A DNA stretch of 43,575 bases from JAGGAG01 sp031402225 (GTDB lineage: Bacteria > Gemmatimonadota > Gemmatimonadetes > Gemmatimonadales > GWC2-71-9), in the NCBI GenBank assembly GCA_031402225.1, contig JANNSD010000060.1, positions 1-43,575 of the forward strand, given 5' to 3'. A model generated the notes under the pieces. That model was not told the origin of the DNA. It ran no database searches and was given only the letters and a program-made list of their open reading frames with translations. Position 1 is the first letter of the stretch; each line of letters opens with the position of its first letter. This document shows, piece after piece, positions 1 through 8,292 of the stretch. Position numbers and translations under genes: made by a program.

Positions 1-313
1 AGGGACAGCGAGCCCGTTACCCAGCGGGTCGCATGAGCCGAGGAGGCCTGCAGCAGGTTGCGCGAGGCTGGGGGCACGGTGAGTCTGGTTGGGGACTCCC
101 AGAACCACTGCACGTGGCGAACCGCGCCGCTCGCAAAAGTCCTCGCTCCAACCGATGATGCCGCAAGGTGTTCTGGCGACGTTACGCGCGAGCAAGTCCC
201 TGCAGCACCCCGCGCACGGCACTTTGCCCACGACCCTCGCGGGACGATGTGCGAAAGCCTGCACCACGACCGTCGTATTGCACGACCCGATCAGCAAACC
301 GGAGGTTGTCGTG
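1..313. other. Region without a recognisable gene
   Basis: No open frame here has a convincing ribosome binding site or family resemblance. Frames that run through it on the plus strand continue into the next gene out of frame or as an unsupported N-terminal extension. It may hold the promoter of the serine hydrolase that starts at 314. Confidence 0.4.
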
Positions 314-1336
314 ATGGTGATAACGGGCGTTGTGGCCCTGCTGGTCCAGGTGGCGTCACCCGCGGTGGCCTGCGGCACTGGTACCGAGGTGTGGCCCACG
401 AAGAAGTGGCATGTGGCCACACCGGTCGCGCTCGGGCTCAATGCCGACTCGGTGAACGCGCTCGTGGCCCGGACCCGGGCCATGCCCGGAGTGACCAGTC
501 TCCTTGTCGTGCGCCATGGCCAGATTGCCGTCGAGGAATATTTCCACGGCGGAAGTCGTGGTCAGCCCGCGCCGGTGGCGTCGATCACCAAGAGCGTCAC
601 TTCCTACCTGGTGGGCATAGCGCTCGAGCGCGGGTTCATCGACTCGCTCGACCAGCCGCTGATCCAATTGGTGCCCCAGGTGGCGCCGCCCGCGGGGCGC
701 CCTGCCGGGAAGATCACGATCCGGCAGCTCCTCACCATGACCAGTGGCCTCAGCGACGTCTGGTTCCAGGACAAGCCGCTGATGCTCCGGCTCATGTCGC
801 AGCCCGGAAGCACCTTCCACTACAGCAACGAGGGAGTACAGTTCCTCATCCGCGCGATATCGCTATCCAGCAAGGAAAGTGTGCTCAAGTTCTCCCGGGC
901 CGCGCTGTGGAAGCCGCTCGACATCGACATCGACGAGTCGCGCTGGCCCAGGTTCGAGCTCGATGGCAGCGGCGATGGCGCCGGCGGCCTCCTGCTCACC
1001 GCTCGCGAGCTCGGGAAGCTGGGCCTGCTGGCGCTCCGCGGCGGGTGCTGGGATGGACAACAGCTGGTTCCCGCTGCCTACCTGCGCCAGGCGATGACGA
1101 AGCAAGTGGACGCCGGCGGACCGGACCCTACGGCGGGCGGGTATGGCTTCCTCTGGTGGATTGCCCCCGGCGGCACTCCCTACATGGCAGGTCAGGGCGG
1201 GCAGTACGTGGTGGTGCATGCCGACCTGGACATGGTCGCTGTCATCACCGGGCGGGGAGACACACCCGACATCGACCGCAACGGGATGTTCCAGCTCGTG
1301 TCGGAAGGCGTAACCAGCGCCGCGACGGGCCCGTAG
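314..1336 (+). CDS. Secreted serine hydrolase, beta-lactamase / class C PBP family
   Basis: A 340-residue protein of the serine beta-lactamase-like hydrolase superfamily, probably a periplasmic esterase or peptidase rather than a true beta-lactamase. The SxxK catalytic motif is SITK (Ser90, Lys93), the YxN motif is YSN (Tyr170), and a Gly-Gln-Gly-Gly stretch near residue 293 sits where the family's HxG/KTG motif falls. The start is placed at the ATG at 314 because GGAGG lies at 301-305 with suitable spacing and the protein then opens with a clean signal peptide (hydrophobic core GVVALLVQVA). The frame stays open for 75 codons upstream, but that part reads like non-coding sequence. The substrate cannot be told from sequence. 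Confidence 0.85.
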   Translation: MVITGVVALLVQVASPAVACGTGTEVWPTKKWHVATPVALGLNADSVNALVARTRAMPGVTSLLVVRHGQIAVEEYFHGGSRGQPAPVASITKSVTSYLVGIALERGFIDSLDQPLIQLVPQVAPPAGRPAGKITIRQLLTMTSGLSDVWFQDKPLMLRLMSQPGSTFHYSNEGVQFLIRAISLSSKESVLKFSRAALWKPLDIDIDESRWPRFELDGSGDGAGGLLLTARELGKLGLLALRGGCWDGQQLVPAAYLRQAMTKQVDAGGPDPTAGGYGFLWWIAPGGTPYMAGQGGQYVVVHADLDMVAVITGRGDTPDIDRNGMFQLVSEGVTSAATGP

Positions 1337-1400
1337 CCTCTTCCCTCTTCCCGTCCCCCGCCGTACCCTAAGTGCCGCCCCCCCAACTGGAGTCACTTCC

Positions 1401-1961
1401 ATGGTCCCGCTTAGCGCACTTTGGCTCCCGATCTTGCTCTCCGCGGTCCTCGTGTTCGTCTCCAGCACCCTGATCCACATGGTGCTCAAGTACCACGCAT
1501 CCGACTACCGGATCCTGCCCAACGAGGACGCCTTTCGCGCCTCGTTCAAGGGCGTGAACGCCCCCCCGGGCCAGTACATCATCCCGCACATCTCCGACAT
1601 GAAGCAGATGGGAAGTCCCGAACACGTCGCGAAAATCAACGAGGGCCCGGTGGCGGTGCTCAACCTGCGGCCCAATGGCGTCGTGGGGATGGGGAAGAGC
1701 CTCGGCCAGTGGTTGGTGTTCGCGCTGGTCGTGTCCGCCGCCGTCGCCTTGATTGCGTCAACGGTGTTGCCCGTAGGCACCAGATACATGATGGTGTTCC
1801 ACACAGTCGGGCTAGTGGCGTTTCTGGGGTACTCGGCGGGTCAGTTGCCCGCAGCTATCTGGATGGGGAAGCCGTGGTCTGTTGCCGCCAAGGAGGTGCT
1901 TGACGGCCTGATCTACGGCTTGCTTACGGCAGGAACGTTTGGCTGGCTCTGGCCCCGCTGA
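1401..1961 (+). CDS. Conserved small membrane protein
   Basis: A 186-residue protein with about four hydrophobic segments: residues 5-28, then three between about 100 and 183. A polar, probably extramembrane stretch (about 30-95) separates the first segment from the rest. I do not recognise a functional family beyond a conserved hypothetical membrane protein. The ATG at 1401 is preceded by a purine-rich CTGGAG. It ends 6 bases before the convergent stop codon of rpsU, so the two genes must share a termination region. No catalytic motif is visible. Confidence 0.75.
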   Translation: MVPLSALWLPILLSAVLVFVSSTLIHMVLKYHASDYRILPNEDAFRASFKGVNAPPGQYIIPHISDMKQMGSPEHVAKINEGPVAVLNLRPNGVVGMGKSLGQWLVFALVVSAAVALIASTVLPVGTRYMMVFHTVGLVAFLGYSAGQLPAAIWMGKPWSVAAKEVLDGLIYGLLTAGTFGWLWPR

Positions 1962-1967
1962 CTGCGA

Positions 1968-2168
1968 TTACCAGGTTTCCTTGGTTTCCGTCTTCTTCCG
2001 GGCCCGGCGCTGAGCCGCGGCGGTCTTGAGCGCGCGCGCTTCGCTCGGCTTCACGTAATGCCGCCGGCGGCGCAGTTCCCGGAGGAGACCGGACTTCTGC
2101 AGCTTCTTCTTGAACACCTTGAGCGCCCGCTCCAGCGAGTCGGTGTCGCTCAGACGAACTTCAATCAT
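1968..2168 (-). CDS. rpsU: 30S ribosomal protein bS21
   Basis: A 66-residue basic protein that reads as a full-length bS21. It begins MIEVRLSDTDSLERALKVF, continues with a Lys/Arg-rich middle (KKKLQKSGLLRELRRRRHY) and ends in a charged tail. bS21 joins the 30S subunit late and helps base pairing between the Shine-Dalgarno and 16S rRNA 3' end. The start at 2168 is chosen because it gives the family N-terminus exactly and GAGAGG lies just upstream; a longer frame to 2219 adds 17 unconserved residues. The gene stands alone and converges with the membrane protein gene before it. Confidence 0.95.
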   Translation of the reverse strand: MIEVRLSDTDSLERALKVFKKKLQKSGLLRELRRRRHYVKPSEARALKTAAAQRRARKKTETKETW

Positions 2169-2335
2169 TGCAGCCTCTCTGAACACGGCGGTCACGGGGC
2201 CCGCCCACGGCGGGCCCATAGAGCCGTAAAACCTACTTCAAAGCCTGCCCAAGGACAACGGTGACCCTGAAGACACGCTGGAATGGGCCTTTTGGCGCCC
2301 TTTGCGGCCTAAGCCGCCCTAAGCGCCCTGCCCAT

Positions 2336-2440
2336 ATGACAGAAATCCGGATGGTCGGTCTTGCGGCGATAGTGGCGCTGATGTCGGCCGGGTGTCACGT
2401 CAACAGGGTCTCTGGTCTGGACACGGTGACGCTGCAGTAG
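2336..2440 (+). CDS. Possible 34-residue lipoprotein
   Basis: A short frame in the otherwise gene-free stretch 2169-2551. It has a hydrophobic segment (VGLAAIVALM) followed by Ser-Ala-Gly-Cys, close to a lipobox, then only about 14 mature residues. The layout resembles entericidin-type small lipoproteins, but there is no sequence similarity I can claim. No good ribosome binding site is seen upstream. It could be chance. Confidence 0.25.
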   Translation: MTEIRMVGLAAIVALMSAGCHVNRVSGLDTVTLQ

Positions 2441-2507
2441 GATGGGCGCTGCGTTCGAGGGATGACGATGACTGTGCGGGCATGCTCCAATGTGGGGAAT
2501 GCCCGCT

Positions 2508-2536
2508 TGTCATTCCCCCCGTGCCGAGCGTACGCT
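2508..2536 (+). promoter_or_regulatory. Candidate sigma-70 promoter for the Uma2 gene
   Basis: TTGTCA (2508-2513) and TACGCT (2531-2536) are separated by exactly 17 bases. Transcription would start near 2543, very close to the first usable ATG codons (2543 and 2552). No Shine-Dalgarno lies before either, which fits a leaderless or nearly leaderless message. Confidence 0.4.
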
Positions 2537-2551
2537 ATGGGTATGCATAGT

Positions 2552-3088
2552 ATGGCCCGATGGACCCGCGAAGAGGTGCTGGCGCTCCCCGACGACGGGA
2601 ACCGGTACGAGCTCTTCGACGGCGAGCTCGTCGTGACCCCCTCTCCTGCGCGGCGCCACCAAGAGGCCGTGGCCCTGATCCTTGGGCGCCTTGTGCCATA
2701 CCTGCTGGCTCAGCCTGTGGGACGCGTGCTCACCTCACCCGCCGACCTCCGGCTCGATGGCAAGCAGGTTGCTCAACCAGACCTCTTCGTGCTGGCGGGC
2801 CAGGCCCGTGCCGGTTCGTGGGCTGATACACCGCTGCCACTGCTCGCCATCGAAGTGCTCTCGCCCTCGACCGACCGCTACGACCGCGGCCTCAAGCGTC
2901 GCATCTATCAACGCGCAGGCATTCTGGAGTTCTGGATTGTTGACTTGGAAGCGCGCGTCATCGAGCGCTGGCGCCCGAGCGAAGCGCGACCCGAAGTCGC
3001 CGACCGGGAACTCAACTGGCAACCCGATCCCGCCATCCCACCGCTGACGATCGACCTGGTTGCCCTTTTCGAGGAACTCGAGGCCTAG
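2552..3088 (+). CDS. Uma2-family (DUF820) PD-(D/E)XK nuclease-fold protein
   Basis: A 178-residue member of the Uma2 family, which has a restriction-endonuclease-like fold and unknown cellular role. Family signatures are in order: RYELFDGELVV near the N-terminus, PSPARRHQ, QPDLFVL with the acidic Asp, LLAIEVLSPSTDRYDRGLK carrying the acidic Glu and later Lys, and EFWIVDLE near the C-terminus. The start at 2552 (MARWTREEV) matches the usual family N-terminus. ATGs at 2543 and 2537 are in frame and possible, and a candidate promoter with 17-base spacing lies just upstream. Proteins of this family are often found as scattered paralogues, and no partner gene is evident here. Confidence 0.85.
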   Translation: MARWTREEVLALPDDGNRYELFDGELVVTPSPARRHQEAVALILGRLVPYLLAQPVGRVLTSPADLRLDGKQVAQPDLFVLAGQARAGSWADTPLPLLAIEVLSPSTDRYDRGLKRRIYQRAGILEFWIVDLEARVIERWRPSEARPEVADRELNWQPDPAIPPLTIDLVALFEELEA

Positions 3089-3089
3089 C

Positions 3090-3116
3090 CTTCCGTCTCC
3101 CGTCTCCCGTCTCCCG
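3090..3116. repeat. Pyrimidine-rich tandem repeat (CCGTCTC)n
   Basis: Three head-to-tail copies of the 7-mer CCGTCTC between two convergent genes. Nearly the same tract occurs at 17517-17549 between two tRNA genes, so the unit is a recurrent intergenic repeat of this genome. Confidence 0.7.
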
Positions 3117-3117
3117 A

Positions 3118-6100
3118 TCAAGGCCTGCTGTACCGGTACACGCCCCAGCTGCCACCGACGTCGGCCAGCACGTACAGCGCTCCGTCGTTGCCCACCCGCA
3201 CGTCCGTCAAGCTGCCGAGACGGGCAAAGGCATACACCGCGTTGCCGTTCGTGCGGTCGAGTCGGTTGATCCACCCCGCCACGTAGTCACCGAAGAAGTA
3301 CTGGCCCACCCACGCCGACGGGAACTGCACCGTGCCCGGCCGGTAGAACGACCCACCCACGATGGCATAGCCGGTGACCAGCGTGTTGTTCGCCGAATGC
3401 CCATAGGCGAACACCGGGGAGTCGAAGCTGGGGTTCGTCGTCACTCCCTCCGTCGTAGGCCAGCCGTAGTTGGCGCCGGCGCGCCCAAGGTTGATTTCCT
3501 CCCACGCGCTCTGGCCCACGTCATTTATGAACATGGTGCTGCTGCCCGGATCGAACACGAAGGTGAACGGGTTGCGCAGGCCGTACGCCCAGATCGACCG
3601 GTTGAGACCCGTCGTGCTGCCGAAGAACGGGTTGTCCGTCGGGATCGATCCGTCGGCGTTGAAGCGCAGCATCTTGCCGAAGATGTTGGTCAGCAACTGG
3701 GCGTTGGAGGCCGTGGCGTTCTCGCCGACCGCGACGTAGAGCTTGCCATCCGGTCCGAAGGCGAGCGCGCCGCCGTTGTGGTTAGTGGCCGAGCTCAGGT
3801 TTGGCAGGTCGGCAATGACGACCTCGCTGCCGCTGACCGCGACATCCCCCGATGCGGTGAACCGGCTGATCCGGTTGTGGGCGCCGCCCACGGCGCTGGT
3901 GTAGTACACATACACGAACCCGTTCGAGGCGAAGTTCGGGTCGAACGTCACCCCCAGGAGGCCCCGCTCACCCACTGAGCTGGTAGGCACCGTCACAAAC
4001 GGGGTGCTGAGCAGCACACCGTTCTTCACCACCCGCAGCGAGCCGCCCTGCAGGCAGATGAACAGGCGTCCATCAGGGCTGAACGCCATCGCCGTCGCCA
4101 GGTTGCCGAGCCCTTGCACGTAGGTGGTGCGGGTGAAGCCGTTGGGCATGTCCTCGCTGCCCCCGAAGGTGACGCGGGCCGCCGACCACGCCGACTGGTT
4201 CCCCGCCGCGTCGCGTGCCCGCGCGCGAATGACATGCACGCCGGTGGTGTACGCCGCCGTCGCCGGCAGGGTGAAGCTCCACGGCGACGAGGAGGCGGTG
4301 CCCACTGCCTCGCCATCCACCTGGTAGTCCACCGTGGCCACTCCGATGTTGTCGCTGACGGTGACCGTGAACGTCGGTGCGCCGGTGATGTTGGTCGACT
4401 GCGCCGCCGGGCTCGTGAGCGTGAGGGTGGGTGCCTGCGTGTCGGGTCCGGAGGAGGCAACGGTGACCGACACCGCGGCGGAATTGCCGACCCCGCCGTT
4501 GTTGTCGGTCGCGCGCGCCGTGAAGGAGAGCCCGCCCGTCGCGGTCGGTGTCCAGCTCAAGGAATAGGGCGCGGTCGTGTCCTCGCCGAGCAGCGTGGCG
4601 CCGCTGTAGAAACCCACCTTCGCCACGGTGCCGTCGGCATCGGCCGCGGTCGCGGTGAGCGTGGTCGCCACGCCCCGGAGCAGCGTGGCACCGTTGGCCG
4701 GCGCCGTGAGCGTCGCCGGGGGGTTGGCGTTGGGCGGCAGGTTGACGGTGACGGACACGACCGCCGACGTACCGGCGGCGTCGAGGTTGTCGATCGCCCG
4801 CGCGGTGAGCGAGCGGGTGCCGGTGGTCGCCGGCGTCCAGTTGAAGGAGTACGGCGACGTGGTATCCTCGCCGAGCTTGGTGCCGCCGTCGTAGAACTCC
4901 ACCCGCTTCAACGTGCCGTCGGCATCCGCCGCGGTCGCCGTCATGGTCGTCGCGATCCCCCGCACCAGCGTGGCGCCGGCGGCGGGCGCCGTCAGCGTCG
5001 CCGTAGGCGGGACATTCGCCGCCGGATTGATGGTGACGCTGACGCCTGGGCTGATGGTGACGGCGCCCTGGTTGTCGGTGACGCGCGCCGTGAGCACATG
5101 GGCACCCGTGACGCCCGGCACCCAGGAGTAGGAGTACGGCGCGGTCGCATCCGCGGGCGGCAGCAGGGTGCCATTGTCATAGAAACCCACGCCTGCCACC
5201 GACCCATCTGGATCAGCGGCCGTCGCTGTCAGCGTCACCGAGGTGCTCACCGTGAAGCTCGACCCGCCTGCCGGTGCGGTGAGTGTCACCGTTGGCGGCC
5301 GGTTGACCGCCGGGTTCACGGTCACAATGACGGCGGGGCTCGTCGTCACACCCGACTGGTTGTCGGTGGCGCGCGACGTGAGGCTGTGGTTACCGGTGGC
5401 GGTCGGGGTCCATGGCGCGGAGTACGGCGCCGACGTATCGGTGCCCACCGAGGTCGTGCCGTCAAAGAACTCGACCCTGGTCACCGTGCCATCGGCATCG
5501 GCGGCGGTGGCCGCGAGCATCCCCGTCGTATTGACGGTGATCGCGGTTCCCCCGGCCGGCGCCGTGAGCGACACCGTCGGCGGCTGGTTCACCACGGCCG
5601 CGAAGCGCGCCGTGTAGGTGGTCGCGGCAGCCGGTGTACTGATGCGATGCGTCACCGCACCCCCATCCGACCAGCTCGAGAAACTGTAGGACGTGGCGCC
5701 GACCGCCTGCGGCGTGGCGACACCGAGCTCCCGCTCCATGCCCACCACCCCGGTGATGGTGACCGGGGTCAGCTGCGGCTGCCCGTCCAGCGTGACCGTC
5801 AGCCCCGCCGGCCCGCTCACCAGGGTGAATTGCCCTTTCTCCGGCAGGATGTCGCGCGTAACCGTGTCGGCGGCGCCACTCTCGTCGACTGCCTCGAGGA
5901 AGAACCGCAGGAAGATGTTATCGGAGGTCTCGCCCACCGGCGGTACATGCACCTTCCCGCCCGCCAGCGTGGTGCGCGGCATGAACGGGTGGGTGTGCGT
6001 GTCGTGGTGCAGCTCGACCCACCACGACAGGCGCGAGGCCGGTACACTGCCGTCCTCGGGGTCGGTGGCGCTCCCGCCAAAGCTGATGCTGTCGCCACCC

Positions 6101-6297
6101 CGGAAGGTGGCCCCGGCCGCCGGCAAAGTGATGGACGGCGTTGGCGCCTCGTTGGGCCCGATCGGCTCCGGTTCTGCCAGGCACGCCGCCGCCGTCAGCG
6201 CGACGGCGATGGCGATCGCGCGGGGCGCAAACGAGGCGAAACGGGGGCGGCTAGCCACGGGCACGGGCGATCCTGACGGAAGGGAAGCAAGGGTCAT
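3118..6297 (-). CDS. Lipoprotein with five Ig-like repeats and a PQQ sugar dehydrogenase-type beta-propeller
   Basis: A 1059-residue modular secreted protein. Residues 1-39 form an export signal ending at a likely lipobox Cys (LTAAAC). Residues about 45-230 carry a beta-rich region with a His-rich stretch (ELHHDTHTHPF). About 236-715 hold four closely similar Ig-like domains of about 95 residues (each with a PP.. motif, TATAADADG-like core and VEF/VGFYDG strand) and a fifth, more divergent one. About 718-1059 are a glucose/sorbosone dehydrogenase-type propeller (GLLGVTFDPNF, NHNGGALAFGPDGKLYVAVGE, YGLRNPF, NYGWPT). Such propellers oxidise sugars with PQQ in characterised members; activity here is inferred. 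The start at 6297 excludes 51 upstream codons that do not look coding. It is divergent from amtB. Confidence 0.85.
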   Translation of the reverse strand: MTLASLPSGSPVPVASRPRFASFAPRAIAIAVALTAAACLAEPEPIGPNEAPTPSITLPAAGATFRGGDSISFGGSATDPEDGSVPASRLSWWVELHHDTHTHPFMPRTTLAGGKVHVPPVGETSDNIFLRFFLEAVDESGAADTVTRDILPEKGQFTLVSGPAGLTVTLDGQPQLTPVTITGVVGMERELGVATPQAVGATSYSFSSWSDGGAVTHRISTPAAATTYTARFAAVVNQPPTVSLTAPAGGTAITVNTTGMLAATAADADGTVTRVEFFDGTTSVGTDTSAPYSAPWTPTATGNHSLTSRATDNQSGVTTSPAVIVTVNPAVNRPPTVTLTAPAGGSSFTVSTSVTLTATAADPDGSVAGVGFYDNGTLLPPADATAPYSYSWVPGVTGAHVLTARVTDNQGAVTISPGVSVTINPAANVPPTATLTAPAAGATLVRGIATTMTATAADADGTLKRVEFYDGGTKLGEDTTSPYSFNWTPATTGTRSLTARAIDNLDAAGTSAVVSVTVNLPPNANPPATLTAPANGATLLRGVATTLTATAADADGTVAKVGFYSGATLLGEDTTAPYSLSWTPTATGGLSFTARATDNNGGVGNSAAVSVTVASSGPDTQAPTLTLTSPAAQSTNITGAPTFTVTVSDNIGVATVDYQVDGEAVGTASSSPWSFTLPATAAYTTGVHVIRARARDAAGNQSAWSAARVTFGGSEDMPNGFTRTTYVQGLGNLATAMAFSPDGRLFICLQGGSLRVVKNGVLLSTPFVTVPTSSVGERGLLGVTFDPNFASNGFVYVYYTSAVGGAHNRISRFTASGDVAVSGSEVVIADLPNLSSATNHNGGALAFGPDGKLYVAVGENATASNAQLLTNIFGKMLRFNADGSIPTDNPFFGSTTGLNRSIWAYGLRNPFTFVFDPGSSTMFINDVGQSAWEEINLGRAGANYGWPTTEGVTTNPSFDSPVFAYGHSANNTLVTGYAIVGGSFYRPGTVQFPSAWVGQYFFGDYVAGWINRLDRTNGNAVYAFARLGSLTDVRVGNDGALYVLADVGGSWGVYRYSRP

Positions 6298-6406
6298 TTT
6301 GCAGCAACATATACGCCCAAACCCATCGGCGCTGTAACACGCCTCACAGAGCAAAATATTGCATTCCCAGCGACTTAGCTGATGGTACGCAGCCATTGCC
6401 AGCACA

Positions 6407-6451
6407 AGTGCACACTCGACTGTGCGTAATGTGCACAAACCAGTGTGCACT
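6407..6451. promoter_or_regulatory. Inverted repeat with three GTGCAC cores, candidate operator
   Basis: A 10-base arm AGTGCACACT (6407-6416) is matched by its exact reverse complement AGTGTGCACT (6442-6451), with a third GTGCACA at 6431-6437 between them. The cluster lies in the divergent gap between the propeller lipoprotein (starts 6297) and amtB (starts 6539). It is well placed for a regulator of either promoter. The regulator cannot be named. Confidence 0.45.
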
Positions 6452-6538
6452 CAAGCTTGCGCCGGGCCCCGATCGAGGTTATATCCTCTAGTCCTCGCTT
6501 TCCTGCCGTCCCGCTCCCATTCTGGAGGCCCCCCGATC

Positions 6539-7861
6539 GTGACCAGTCCACACCTCCTGCTCATGCTGCAGGACGCCGTTCCGGCCCTTGTACCAGCCGA
6601 CACCGCCTGGATGCTGATGTCCACGGCGCTGGTGCTCCTTATGACGCCGGCCCTGGCGTTCTTCTACGGTGGCTTGGTTCGGTCGAAGAATTCGCTGAAT
6701 ACCATGATGATGAGCTACGTCGCACTCGGGTTCATCGGCATCCTGTGGGCGCTGGTCGCCTACAGCCTGTCGTTCTCCGAGGGCTCGCCGTGGCTCGGCG
6801 GATTCAGCAACGCGCTGCTCAACGGTGTGGACCTCGCCCCAAAGGGTACCATTCCGCACCTGCTGTTCATGGCATACCAGGGCACCTTCGCCATCATCAC
6901 GGCGGCGCTGATCTCGGGCGCCATCGTGGAGCGTATGCGCTTCTGGCCCTACGTCGCGTTCATCTCGGTGTGGCTGCTGGTGGTGTACGCCCCAGTGGCA
7001 CACTGGGTGTGGGGCGGCGGCTGGCTGGGTGCAGCGGGCGTGCTCGACTTTGCCGGCGGCACCGTGGTGCACATCAATGCCGGCGTCTCGGCGCTCGTCG
7101 CCGCGCTCGTGCTCGGCAGTCGCAAGGACTACGGGCGACAGGCAATCGTGCCGCACAACGTGCCGTTCGTGCTGCTCGGTGCCGGCCTGCTCTGGTTCGG
7201 GTGGTTCGGCTTCAACGGCGGCAGCGCGCTCGCGGCCAACGCATCGGCGTCACTCGCGTTCACCAACACCTTCCTGGCGCCGATGGCTACGCTGGTGGCC
7301 TGGTCGGTCCTCGATTCCATGCGCACCGGTCACGTCACCGCAGTGGGCGGTGCCACCGCTATCGTCGTCGGCCTGGTGGCCATCACCCCGGCCGCCGGCT
7401 TCGTGAGCCCCGTCGGCGCACTGGCCCTCGGCGCCATCGCGGCGTTCCCAAGCTACTTCGTCATCCTGTTCCGCTCCCGCACGCGGCTCGACGACTCGCT
7501 CGACGTCTTTGCCGGCCATGGCGTTGGTGGCCTCACCGGCGCCCTGCTGACCGGTGTCTTCGCGGTGAAGGCGTGGGGTGGCACTGATGGCCTCCTTGCC
7601 GGCAACCCCGCGCAGCTGGGCAAGCAGGCCCTGGGCGCCGGCGTATCATTCGTCTACGCTGGCGTCATGACGTTCATCATCCTCAAGGTGCTCGGCCTCG
7701 TCATGACGCTGCGGGCCGACCAAAAGGCCGAGGGACTCGGGCTCGACGTCACCCAGCATGGTGAGGAAGCCTACGGCACCGGCGAGGGCTCCATCCTCGT
7801 GCTCCCCGACGACGTCGCCATGGCGCCGCCCCTGGCCGTTCCAATGCCCGCAACCCGCTGA
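6539..7861 (+). CDS. amtB: Ammonium transporter, Amt family
   Basis: A 440-residue inner-membrane ammonium channel with about eleven hydrophobic segments. Recognisable Amt features are FFYGGLVRSKN near the start, AYQGTFAIITAALISGAIVERM, HWVWGGGWL, DFAGGTVVHINAG with the first pore His, LLWFGWFGFNGGSALAA, and DVFAGHGVGGLTGALLTG with the second pore His. The cytoplasmic tail ends near 440. The start is a GTG at 6539 because GGAGG lies at 6524-6528; the frame is open further upstream but without support. It is followed after 14 bases by a PII gene, the classic amtB-glnK arrangement, in which PII plugs the channel when nitrogen is sufficient. Confidence 0.95.
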   Translation: MTSPHLLLMLQDAVPALVPADTAWMLMSTALVLLMTPALAFFYGGLVRSKNSLNTMMMSYVALGFIGILWALVAYSLSFSEGSPWLGGFSNALLNGVDLAPKGTIPHLLFMAYQGTFAIITAALISGAIVERMRFWPYVAFISVWLLVVYAPVAHWVWGGGWLGAAGVLDFAGGTVVHINAGVSALVAALVLGSRKDYGRQAIVPHNVPFVLLGAGLLWFGWFGFNGGSALAANASASLAFTNTFLAPMATLVAWSVLDSMRTGHVTAVGGATAIVVGLVAITPAAGFVSPVGALALGAIAAFPSYFVILFRSRTRLDDSLDVFAGHGVGGLTGALLTGVFAVKAWGGTDGLLAGNPAQLGKQALGAGVSFVYAGVMTFIILKVLGLVMTLRADQKAEGLGLDVTQHGEEAYGTGEGSILVLPDDVAMAPPLAVPMPATR

Positions 7862-7875
7862 AGGGGAGGTCACTC

Positions 7876-8238
7876 ATGAATCTCATTGTCGCGATCTTCC
7901 GACCGGAAAAGCTGAACGACGTGCTCGAGGCGCTGTACCGTGCCGAGGTACGCGGCCTTACGGTGTCCCGGGTGATGGGCCACGGCGGGGAGACCGAGCA
8001 CGCCGAGACCTATCGCGGCACGACGATAAAGGTGGCACTGCAGGAGAAGGTGCGGCTGGAAATTGGCGTCTCAGAGCCATACGTGGCGCCGACGGTCAAG
8101 GCGATCCTGGCCGCCGCGCGCACCGGTGAAGTGGGCGACGGCAAGGTGTTTGTGCTCGACCTGGCACAGGTGCATCGCATCCGCACCGGTGAACGCGACC
8201 AGGCCGCCGTAACCCCCGCAGCCAAGGTCGGCGCGTAG
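7876..8238 (+). CDS. glnK: PII nitrogen-regulatory protein (GlnB/GlnK) lacking Tyr51
   Basis: A 120-residue PII protein preceded by a strong GGGGAGG. The family core is clear: MNLIVAIFRPEKLNDVLEAL at the start, the T-loop region with TYRG (Tyr46), the B-loop TGEVGDGKVFV, and the C-terminal RIRTGE. Without gaps, residue 51, the tyrosine uridylylated by GlnD in enteric PII proteins, is isoleucine (RGTTIK). Uridylylation at the usual site is therefore not possible, although nucleotide and 2-oxoglutarate binding should be. Linkage to amtB, 14 bases upstream, indicates GlnK-like control of ammonium uptake. Confidence 0.93.
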   Translation: MNLIVAIFRPEKLNDVLEALYRAEVRGLTVSRVMGHGGETEHAETYRGTTIKVALQEKVRLEIGVSEPYVAPTVKAILAAARTGEVGDGKVFVLDLAQVHRIRTGERDQAAVTPAAKVGA

Positions 8239-8261
8239 CAGGGCCTGCCTCTTGCCTCTCT

Positions 8262-8280
8262 CCTGGGGTGAACCCCCAGG
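8262..8280 (+). terminator. GC hairpin after amtB-glnK
   Basis: CCTGGGG (8262-8268) pairs with CCCCAGG (8274-8280) across a 5-base loop, between glnK and the next gene. There is no U-tract, so it may be a weak terminator, a pause site or simply a 5' hairpin of the lipoprotein mRNA. Confidence 0.35.
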
Positions 8281-8292
8281 AAGCAGGGCAAG

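Noticed and set aside
58..1371. A 437-codon plus-strand frame overlapping the first serine hydrolase
   Set aside because: It is out of frame with the SITK/YSN motifs and codes for Arg/Gly/His-rich sequence.
4114..6276. A 720-codon plus-strand frame opposite the Ig/propeller gene
   Set aside because: The product is Arg/Gly-rich low-complexity, as expected from the antisense of a GC-rich repetitive gene.
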